Assembly (NCBI GenBank): GCA_947462525.1
Contig: CANHPK010000111.1
Location: 1 to 6,047, forward strand
Direction of reading: 5' to 3'
From: Roseiflexaceae bacterium
Lineage (GTDB): Bacteria > Chloroflexota > Chloroflexia > Chloroflexales > Roseiflexaceae
Length of the DNA: 6,047 bases
The position numbers were made by a program, and so were the translations under genes. The notes under the pieces were generated by a model. It made no database searches and was not told where the DNA came from. It saw only the letters and a program-made list of their open reading frames with translations. Shown here in pieces: positions 1-4,606 of the stretch; within the stretch, counting starts at the first letter, position 1; every line of letters begins with the position of its first letter.

Positions 1-510
1 ATGAAGTACCCGTCGGTCTACCTGATGGGCCGCGGAGCCCGTGGCGAAGTTTTGTCGGTTGCCTATGCAGGCAAAGGGCAACACCAAGACGCCGGCGCCA
101 AGATGGTCCACAATGCGCCCGACACCACCAGCGTCATCACCAACAAGTCGGTCTCTAAGGGCGGCGGCAAGACCACCTACCGTGGTCTGGTCAAGGTCCA
201 CCCCGGTGCCACTGGATCCAAAATCAACGTCAACTGTGATGCGTTGATTCTGGACGACAAATCCAAATCCGACACAATCCCATATATCGAAGTCGAAGAA
301 GCCAACGTCACCCTGGCGCACGAAGCCACCGTCGGCCGCATCGGCGAAGAGCAACTCTTCTATCTGATGAGCCGTGGTATCTCACAGGCCGAAGCCTTGT
401 CGATGATTGTCTTGGGCTTCATGGAGCCATTCACCCGCGAGTTGCCGATGGAATACGCCGTCGAACTCAATCGTCTCATCCAACTCGAAATGGAAGGTTC
501 GGTCGGGTAG
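1..510 (+). CDS. sufB: Fe-S cluster assembly scaffold SufB, C-terminal part (5' truncated by window)
   Basis: This is the last 169 residues of SufB, the scaffold subunit of the cytoplasmic SufBCD complex that assembles Fe-S clusters with the ATPase SufC. The frame is open from base 1. The ATG there is almost certainly an internal Met (SufB has a conserved KYPSV-type segment at this point), so the real start lies upstream. Visible family marks are GEVLSVAYAGKGQHQD (15-30), the YRGLVKVH strand (60-67), Cys79 in VNCDAL, HEAT with His107-Glu108, IGEEQLFYLMSRG (114-126) and the terminal RLIQLEMEGSVG. Cys79 and His107/Glu108 correspond by motif to the residues reported as essential in E. coli SufB (Cys405, His433/Glu434); that mapping is from memory. 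The conserved Cys and the LEMEGSVG end argue for SufB rather than its paralogue SufD. The gene is followed by a hairpin terminator and then a Rieske ferredoxin gene. Confidence 0.96.
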   Translation: MKYPSVYLMGRGARGEVLSVAYAGKGQHQDAGAKMVHNAPDTTSVITNKSVSKGGGKTTYRGLVKVHPGATGSKINVNCDALILDDKSKSDTIPYIEVEEANVTLAHEATVGRIGEEQLFYLMSRGISQAEALSMIVLGFMEPFTRELPMEYAVELNRLIQLEMEGSVG

Positions 511-530
511 GTCTACCCCCGTGCCATGTT

Positions 531-563
531 CCGAGTCGCAGGGTCACCCTGCGACTCGGTTTT
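531..563 (+). terminator. Rho-independent terminator downstream of sufB
   Basis: A perfect 13-bp inverted repeat (531-543 pairing with 547-559) with a 3-nt TCA loop is followed by four T (560-563). The stem is GC-rich. The T-run is short, so termination may be partial. It begins 20 nt after the sufB stop codon and ends 8 nt before the ribosome binding site of the next gene. No A-run lies on the left side, so it should act on + strand transcripts only. Confidence 0.82.
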
Positions 564-571
564 CACTATCT

Positions 572-577
572 GAGGAG
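572..577 (+). promoter_or_regulatory. Ribosome binding site fixing the Rieske start at 584
   Basis: GAGGAG lies 6 nt before the ATG at 584. The same frame is open back to an ATG at 407, but that stretch lies inside sufB and crosses the terminator. This site together with the start of Rieske homology sets the start at 584. Confidence 0.8.
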
Positions 578-583
578 TCCCGC

Positions 584-907
584 ATGTCCACCCCCGTCTG
601 CCTCATATCCGAATTACCCGTCGGTGCAACCAAGCAAGTGATTGTCGACGGCAAACAGGTCGGTTTGTTTAATGTCCGTGGCACCGTATACGCCATTGGA
701 AACATCTGCACCCATGCATATGCTGAGCTCCATGACGGCTATGTCGACGACGACGATTGCACCGTTGATTGCCCGCTCCACGGCGCACGCTTTGACCTCA
801 AAACAGGCGCACATCTGACCCTGCCAGCGATGGCCGATGTGGCACGATATCAGGTGACGGTCGACGCAACCCACATTTTTGTTGCACCACACGAGGTCCC
901 GGCATGA
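584..907 (+). CDS. Rieske 2Fe-2S ferredoxin (NirD/BphF-like, SUF-associated)
   Basis: This is a 107-aa soluble single-domain Rieske protein. The two cluster-binding boxes are present: C42-T-H44 and C63-P-L-H66, spaced as in ferredoxin components of non-heme iron oxygenases. They should bind one 2Fe-2S cluster through two Cys and two His. DGYVDDDDCTVDCPLHGA (51-68) and GARFDLKTG (67-75) are typical of the family. There is no signal peptide or membrane anchor, so this is a cytoplasmic electron carrier and not a cytochrome bc1 subunit. Small Rieske proteins of this kind occur inside SUF operons of Actinobacteria and Chloroflexota, which matches its position directly after sufB. No oxygenase or reductase partner lies in the window, so its redox partner is unknown. 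Its TGA stop overlaps the ATG of the next gene (ATGA, 904-907), which suggests translational coupling. Confidence 0.92.
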   Translation: MSTPVCLISELPVGATKQVIVDGKQVGLFNVRGTVYAIGNICTHAYAELHDGYVDDDDCTVDCPLHGARFDLKTGAHLTLPAMADVARYQVTVDATHIFVAPHEVPA

Positions 908-1323
908 TTGTCCTCGACGGCGCAGTGCAGACGTCCATTCGTGCGTGGGCGTTGGCCGCCTACCCGCACGAAGCAGTTGGGTTTGTGATTGGCGAACCGC
1001 TGCCGACGCTCGCCACCGTGACTGCGCTGGTACCCGTCGCAAACCTCGCCAGCACGCCCGATACGACCTTTGTCCTTGATCCCGTCGGGTGGTTCCAGGC
1101 TGATGCAGTGGCGCAACAGACCGGCACCGCGGTGCTGGGCATCATCCATACCCATCCTGATAGCCCCGCAGTGCCGTCGATCCACGATGCCCGTAACGCA
1201 GCCGATGTAGGCCGGTCGCTCTTTTGGCTGATCGTATCGGTCACGTCCCATGGTCGCATCGATATCCGTGGCTGGCATTGGGACGGTGCAGAATTCGTAG
1301 AGGACGACGTCGCATGGAACTAA
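904..1323 (+). CDS. JAMM/Mov34 (M67-type) zinc metallopeptidase
   Basis: This 139-aa protein consists of one JAMM (JAB1/MPN/Mov34) domain. The zinc and catalytic set is complete: Glu23 in PHEAVGF, His82 and His84 in HTHPDSPAVPS, Ser92 and Asp95, giving the H-x-H-x7-S-x2-D pattern of active enzymes. Family members hydrolyse amide or isopeptide bonds. Prokaryotic stand-alone forms act on the C-terminus of ubiquitin-fold sulfur carriers; mycobacterial Mec, for example, releases cysteine from CysO. A GAGGT ribosome binding site (893-897) precedes the ATG by 6 nt. The gene overlaps the Rieske gene by 4 nt and the E1-rhodanese gene by 10 nt, and the latter pairing strongly suggests a role in sulfur-carrier chemistry. 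The true substrate cannot be read from this sequence, because no MoaD/ThiS/CysO-like protein is encoded nearby. Confidence 0.92.
   Translation: MIVLDGAVQTSIRAWALAAYPHEAVGFVIGEPLPTLATVTALVPVANLASTPDTTFVLDPVGWFQADAVAQQTGTAVLGIIHTHPDSPAVPSIHDARNAADVGRSLFWLIVSVTSHGRIDIRGWHWDGAEFVEDDVAWN
1300..1304 (+). promoter_or_regulatory. Ribosome binding site fixing the E1-rhodanese start at 1314
   Basis: GAGGA lies 9 nt before the ATG at 1314. The frame is open to an earlier ATG at 1224, but those 30 codons are Arg/Trp-rich, lie wholly inside the JAMM gene and do not resemble any E1 N-terminus. Homology begins with TEYQRYARHI just after the 1314 ATG. Confidence 0.75.
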
Positions 1324-2435
1324 CCACAACCGAGTATCAACGCTATGCACGGCACATTGCCCTCCCCACGGTGGGAGTTGCAGGGCAACTGTTGCTCAAA
1401 GCTGCACGCGTCTTGGTGGTGGGCACGGGCGGATTAGGGTCCCCGGTGGCCCTCTATCTTGCGGCGGCAGGCGTCGGCACACTTGGTATCGTGGATGACG
1501 ACGTCGTCGATATCAGCAATCTGCAGCGCCAAATCATCCATACGACAGCCGACATCGGTGTTCCCAAAGTAGATTCTGCTACGGCACATCTGCGTGCCCT
1601 CAATCCCGACATCACGGTTGTGCCGATCGCGACCCGGGTCGACGCCGACAACGTCCTTGCGCTGATTGCCGACTACAGCATCGTCGTGGACGCGACCGAT
1701 TCGTTTGCGACGCGCTATGTGCTCAACGACGCCTGCGTCCGGAGCGCCAAGATACTCGTGTCGGGGGCAATTTTTCGCTTCGAAGGGCAAGTCAGCGTGT
1801 ACGCGCCGCATCGTGGTGGGCCGTGTTACCGCTGCCTCTTCCCCACCCCGCCGAGTGCAGAACTCGCACCCAATTGCGCCGAGGCGGGAGTTTTTGGTGT
1901 GTTGCCCGGTGTGGTCGGCTCGGTCCAAGCGACCGAAGTGGTCAAACTCATCCTCGGCGTGGGTACCCCACTCATTGGGACCCTTTGGCTCTATGATGCC
2001 CTGACGCTTTCGATTGATCGCTTTGCAGCGCCGCGCAACCCGCAGTGCGTCTGTTGTGGCGATACCCCGAGCTTGACCACCATTGGTATCGAAGAGATCG
2101 CCTGTGCGGTTGTCAACGACAGCGAGGAACTCTCCGTCCACGCAATACAGACCCGACTGCAACAGTTGCCACGTCCGTTTTTGCTGGATGTGCGTGAACC
2201 GCACGAATACGACGCTGGCCATTTGCCTGGCGCGGTACGCATCGGCGTCGATGCGCTTTCGCAGACCCTCGCTGCAATCCCGGTCGACGGTGATATCATC
2301 GTCTATTGCCGCAGCGGTATGCGCAGTGCCCGTGCCCGCGATATCCTCGTCCGGAGCGGTCGTACCGCTGTGAGCATGCGTGGCGGCCTGTTGGCCTGGC
2401 ATAATCTCCTCGACCCCAGTATCATCGTTGTCTAG
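1314..2435 (+). CDS. MoeB/ThiF-family adenylyltransferase (E1-like) fused to a C-terminal rhodanese domain (MoeZ/MOCS3 type)
   Basis: This 373-aa cytoplasmic enzyme is predicted to adenylate the C-terminal glycine of a ubiquitin-fold carrier (MoaD, ThiS or CysO type) and pass sulfur to it. The E1 domain spans about 1-250: RYARHI (10-15, arginine finger), nucleotide-binding GTGGLGS (37-43), an acidic DDDVVDISNLQRQ strand (61-73), Lys85 and Asp129 in DATDS, which match the ATP-site residues of E. coli MoeB. The zinc ligands are Cys171/Cys174 and Cys245/Cys248. Cys188 sits at the position of the conserved Cys of ThiF/MoeB. The rhodanese domain spans about 275-370, with LDVREPHEYDAGHLPGA (291-307) and the active loop CRSGMR starting at Cys332, the expected persulfide carrier. 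The length and domain order match MoeZ and Uba4/MOCS3. Whether it serves molybdopterin, thiamine, cysteine or tRNA thiolation cannot be told, but the overlapping JAMM gene favours a CysO-like cysteine or sulfide route. It overlaps that gene by 10 nt and lies 12 nt before the next one. Confidence 0.94.
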   Translation: MELTTTEYQRYARHIALPTVGVAGQLLLKAARVLVVGTGGLGSPVALYLAAAGVGTLGIVDDDVVDISNLQRQIIHTTADIGVPKVDSATAHLRALNPDITVVPIATRVDADNVLALIADYSIVVDATDSFATRYVLNDACVRSAKILVSGAIFRFEGQVSVYAPHRGGPCYRCLFPTPPSAELAPNCAEAGVFGVLPGVVGSVQATEVVKLILGVGTPLIGTLWLYDALTLSIDRFAAPRNPQCVCCGDTPSLTTIGIEEIACAVVNDSEELSVHAIQTRLQQLPRPFLLDVREPHEYDAGHLPGAVRIGVDALSQTLAAIPVDGDIIVYCRSGMRSARARDILVRSGRTAVSMRGGLLAWHNLLDPSIIVV

Positions 2436-2447
2436 CGGAGGGCCTCT

Positions 2448-2738
2448 ATGCACCTCGACGAATTCCAGTCACATCCTCAGCCCGATCCCGCCTGGAGCCC
2501 TGCGCTGATTGCCTTGTGGCATCAGGGTCGTGGCGATTGGACCGCGGCGCACGATACCCACCAAGACGCAGTCGGTGCCGACGCTGATTGGGTCCATGCG
2601 CATCTGCACCGGGTCGAAGGCGATGCACCCAACGCCGCCTACTGGTATCGGCGGGCCCGACAGCCAGTGCCCCCGCCTGCGCAGACACACGCTGCAGAAT
2701 GGCGTCAGATAGCCACCACATTGCTCGGAGCACGCTAA
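2448..2738 (+). CDS. Small protein of unknown function (96 aa, WYRRA motif)
   Basis: A 96-aa soluble protein with no signal peptide or membrane segment. It is rich in Ala, His, Trp and Asp and is acidic in its first half. ALWHQGRGDWTAAHD (22-36), DWVHAHLHRVEGD (47-59) and NAAYWYRRARQP (62-73) recall a family of uncharacterised bacterial proteins of about 90 residues that share the pattern: W-H-x-G-x-G-D-W, WVHA-LHR-EGD, YWYRRA. The spaced helical Trp/Ala pattern could form a small helical-repeat-like fold; that is a guess. It does not look like a beta-grasp ubiquitin-fold protein and ends LLGAR, not Gly-Gly, so it is not an obvious substrate of the upstream E1/JAMM pair. The start is well supported by GGAGGG (2437-2442) 5 nt before the ATG. 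It is 12 nt after the E1-rhodanese stop codon and 11 nt before the next gene, so it is very probably co-transcribed. Confidence 0.82.
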   Translation: MHLDEFQSHPQPDPAWSPALIALWHQGRGDWTAAHDTHQDAVGADADWVHAHLHRVEGDAPNAAYWYRRARQPVPPPAQTHAAEWRQIATTLLGAR

Positions 2739-2740
2739 GC

Positions 2741-2744
2741 GAGG
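2741..2744 (+). promoter_or_regulatory. Ribosome binding site fixing the start at 2750
   Basis: GAGG lies 5 nt before the ATG at 2750. The frame is open further upstream to an ATG at 2588, but that part overlaps the 96-aa gene in another frame and is Cys/Arg-rich. The conserved IGEII start of the protein follows the 2750 ATG directly. Confidence 0.65.
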
Positions 2745-2749
2745 TGCAC

Positions 2750-3364
2750 ATGGCTCCCCGAATCGGCGAAATCATCGAATCGGCCACCCTCACCTATGTC
2801 GCTGGGACCTACACGCTGTTGGCGGCGCCTGCATTCGGCGCGCTGGTCCTTGCCCATACCCAAGATCCACTGGTGCAGATCTATGGCGTGGTCACGGATG
2901 TCCGGACCCTCAGTCGCGAACCGGGTGGGCGAGCGATTGTGCGCGGGCAGAGCTACAGTGGTCGCGAACTCTACAACGAACAAATCTATCAGGCGCATCC
3001 CGACCTCAAGGAAGTCTTGCAAACCGAGTTCAGTGTCTGGGTCCTCGGGTATCGGCGCGGTGACACAGTGGTGCAGCGTATACCCCACTTCCCTGCGCCC
3101 GTCCATTACACAGTCGAACACGCCGATGTCGATGCCATTCGCGCATTTGCGTCGGATTTCGGCTATTTGCGGATGCTCATCGGTGCCCAACATTTGCCTG
3201 CCGACGAGTTGATGGCAGCCCTCATCCGGAGCATGATGCAGGTCGCTCCCGAGGGAGCGCATGCCTATGCACTGCGGGCCGGCAAGGCATTGACGACGCT
3301 GTTGCGCGAGGATTTCGATCGGGCGCGGCACATCCTCGCACGTGTCCGGAGTGACTTCGACTAG
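2750..3364 (+). CDS. HAS-barrel-like protein of unknown function
   Basis: A 204-aa soluble protein. The N-terminal half (about 4-65) is beta-rich: IGEIIESATLTYVA (5-18), a hydrophobic Ala/Gly stretch (24-35), then QIYGVVTDVRT (43-53). This resembles the HAS barrel, the small beta-barrel also found at the N-terminus of HerA-type ATPases. Next come ELYNEQIYQAHPDLKEVLQTEF (73-94) and VWVLGYRRGD (97-105), then a helical C-terminus with FASDFGYLRMLI (133-144) and LLREDFDRARHILARV (184-199). I recall the same order in uncharacterised cyanobacterial proteins with an IGEVIE start, a central L-TEF strand, a FLRTLL-like helix and a final LL-DDYDRLRYIL-like helix. There is no Walker A or B motif, so it is not itself an ATPase. 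It is the last gene of the Rieske-to-HAS run, 11 nt after the preceding gene, and is followed by the tRNA promoter. A function is not known to me. Confidence 0.85.
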   Translation: MAPRIGEIIESATLTYVAGTYTLLAAPAFGALVLAHTQDPLVQIYGVVTDVRTLSREPGGRAIVRGQSYSGRELYNEQIYQAHPDLKEVLQTEFSVWVLGYRRGDTVVQRIPHFPAPVHYTVEHADVDAIRAFASDFGYLRMLIGAQHLPADELMAALIRSMMQVAPEGAHAYALRAGKALTTLLREDFDRARHILARVRSDFD

Positions 3365-3373
3365 CGCGTTCTG

Positions 3374-3403
3374 TTGCGTCGGTGCGCTCGTGTGTGCTAT
3401 GAT
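3374..3403 (+). promoter_or_regulatory. Probable sigma-70 type promoter of the tRNA-Leu gene
   Basis: The -10 box TATGAT (3398-3403) matches the TATAAT consensus at five of six bases and is preceded by TGC, an extended -10 motif. A weak -35, TTGCGT (3374-3379), lies 18 nt upstream. Transcription would start near 3410, about 9 nt before the mature tRNA 5' end. It begins 10 nt after the preceding stop codon, in otherwise unassigned sequence. Confidence 0.7.
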
Positions 3404-3418
3404 GAACGGTAATATCGA

Positions 3419-3502
3419 GGGGACGTGGCGAAATGGCAGACGCGCAAGTCTTAGGAACTTGTGGAGCAATCCGTGAGGGTTCAACTCCCTCCGTCCCCAC
3501 CA
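3419..3502 (+). tRNA. tRNA-Leu (anticodon UAG), CCA encoded
   Basis: All arms fold. The acceptor stem pairs 3419-3425 with 3492-3498 in 7 perfect pairs; the D stem pairs 3428-3430 with 3441-3443. The anticodon stem pairs 3445-3449 with 3457-3461 around a 7-nt loop with TAG at 3452-3454 followed by G37. A class II variable arm spans 3462-3474 (GGA/TCC stem with a GCAA loop). The T stem pairs 3475-3479 with 3487-3491 around a TTCAACT loop. The discriminator is A3499, as in bacterial leucine tRNAs, and CCA (3500-3502) is in the DNA. The UAG anticodon reads CUA and, by wobble, other CUN codons. The gene forms its own short unit between a promoter (3374-3403) and a terminator (3509-3538). Confidence 0.97.
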
Positions 3503-3508
3503 GTGGCG

Positions 3509-3538
3509 ACGCAACACCTTCGTGTGTTGCGTTTTTTT
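3509..3538 (+). terminator. Rho-independent terminator after tRNA-Leu
   Basis: A 9-bp perfect stem (3509-3517 pairing with 3524-3532) with a 6-nt loop runs into seven T (3532-3538). It begins 6 nt after the tRNA CCA end, a typical position for ending a tRNA transcript. Confidence 0.92.
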
Positions 3539-3566
3539 GTGCTGAGGCACACAAGGAGTAGCATCT

Positions 3567-3854
3567 ATGCACTCGGACCTCATCTCCAAAATCGAAAAAG
3601 CCCGTCACTATGCCACCCAACCCGAACGCATCGCCATCCAGACGCTCACGGCGAGCTTTCGTGGCGGCAACAACGATCACGTCATCACGGTCGATGCCGG
3701 CGTTTGGCGGTGCGATTGTGACTTCTTCCGTGGCCACGGCACGTGTGCGCACGTCATGGCCATCCAAAAAGTCCTTTCTCCCATGCTCTCGGAACAAGCG
3801 CGCAGTGCAGTCAACCCCCTCGACGACGACACCATCGCGAGCCAGTTGGCCTAG
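3567..3854 (+). CDS. Small SWIM zinc-finger protein
   Basis: A 95-aa protein built around one SWIM zinc finger: C49-D-C51, then C60-A-H62 after eight residues, matching the family pattern C-x-C-x(n)-C-x-H. The preceding strands (ASFRGGNNDHVITVDAGVW, 29-47) are the usual lead-in, where the domain reads a short beta-hairpin before the first Cys. SWIM domains are associated with DNA or protein binding, and in longer proteins they accompany SWI2/SNF2 ATPases or transposases; here the domain stands alone with a short helical flank on each side. The protein is cytoplasmic and its exact role is unknown. The start at 3567 is supported by AAGGAG (3553-3558) with an 8-nt spacer. The gene follows the tRNA terminator by 28 nt and ends 3 nt before the phosphodiesterase gene, with which it probably shares a transcript. 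Confidence 0.88.
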   Translation: MHSDLISKIEKARHYATQPERIAIQTLTASFRGGNNDHVITVDAGVWRCDCDFFRGHGTCAHVMAIQKVLSPMLSEQARSAVNPLDDDTIASQLA

Positions 3855-3857
3855 TCG

Positions 3858-4589
3858 ATGACCATCGTTATCGCACACCGCGGCGCATCGGCATATGCCC
3901 CCGAGAACACACTGACCGCATTTGCACTGGCAGCAGATATGGGCGCCGACATGTCGGAACTCGACGTTATCTGCACCAGCGACGGCAAACTGGTGGTCTT
4001 CCACGACGACACGACCGGCCGGTGGGAGTCAACCGATCGCGTCGTTCGTGACATCACGTATGCCGATATGCAGTCGCTCGATATCCGTGGCGAACGGGTC
4101 CCATTGCTCGCCGACGTCCTCGACCTGGCCCGCACGCGTGGGATGCGCCTCAATGTCGAACTCAAACACGCTGGCGTCGCAGGGCCGGTGTTGGCCGCAA
4201 TACGTGATGCGCGTATGACTGACGCAGTCATCATCTCGTCGTTCGAGCCGCTTGCGCTCCACGAGGTACGTGCTGCCGACGCACGTATTCCCCTTGCCTA
4301 CTTGATGGGCTCAGATACATGGCACCCACTCACGCGGTTGCGCGAGTTCTGGCCGATGCCCGCGCTCAAGCAGTATGGGTGCCAAGCATGGCACCCGTAT
4401 CGGGCGTTGCCGGGCATTGCTCTGTCGATTGCCAATGTGCGCCGTGCAGGCTATGCCGTCAATGTATGGACCATCAACGACGAAGCCGAGATGCGCCGTT
4501 TTGCGCTCCTGCACGTCGACGGCATCATCACCGACAAGCCTGATGTGGCCCGCTCGCTGATTGCATCGCTCCCGCCCGCAGGGCACTAA
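3858..4589 (+). CDS. Glycerophosphodiester phosphodiesterase (UgpQ-like, cytoplasmic)
   Basis: This 243-aa enzyme hydrolyses glycerophosphodiesters (deacylated phospholipids) to glycerol-3-phosphate and an alcohol. The GDPD catalytic set is in place: H7-R8, E16-N-T, the metal-binding pair E34-x-D36, H49-D50, and E101-L-K103. The TIM-barrel ends are marked by SSF (127-129), VWTIND (203-208) with Trp204, and GIITDKPD (222-229). The length equals that of single-domain UgpQ-type enzymes, and there is no signal peptide, unlike periplasmic GlpQ. No strong ribosome binding site precedes the ATG. It starts 3 nt after the SWIM stop codon, so translation is probably coupled to the upstream gene. It lies 17 nt before aroC. 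No glycerophosphodiester transporter gene is nearby, so recycling of the cell's own lipid breakdown products is the likelier role. Confidence 0.94.
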   Translation: MTIVIAHRGASAYAPENTLTAFALAADMGADMSELDVICTSDGKLVVFHDDTTGRWESTDRVVRDITYADMQSLDIRGERVPLLADVLDLARTRGMRLNVELKHAGVAGPVLAAIRDARMTDAVIISSFEPLALHEVRAADARIPLAYLMGSDTWHPLTRLREFWPMPALKQYGCQAWHPYRALPGIALSIANVRRAGYAVNVWTINDEAEMRRFALLHVDGIITDKPDVARSLIASLPPAGH

Positions 4590-4606
4590 CACATAAAGGA
4601 TAGACG

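Noticed and set aside
407..583. Upstream extension of the Rieske gene
   Set aside because: It lies inside sufB in another frame and crosses the terminator hairpin; the Rieske domain starts after 584.
1224..1313. 30-codon upstream extension of the E1-rhodanese gene
   Set aside because: It is Arg/Trp-rich sequence inside the JAMM gene. The ribosome binding site and family homology support the start at 1314.
1434..2453. 339-codon open frame on the - strand
   Set aside because: It is antisense to the E1-rhodanese gene. The product is His/Arg/Asp-rich with no family features or plausible ribosome binding site.
2448..2738. 96-aa protein as the missing ubiquitin-fold sulfur carrier
   Set aside because: The residue pattern is helical and Trp/His-rich, and the C-terminus is LLGAR rather than Gly-Gly.
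3419..3502. tRNA-Leu as an integration (att) site for a mobile element
   Set aside because: I see no second copy of the tRNA 3' end and no integrase or phage gene; the flanks are ordinary chromosomal genes.
2735..4004. Two long - strand open frames (2735-3589 and 3222-4004)
   Set aside because: Both read through the tRNA gene and its terminator and lie antisense to well-supported genes.
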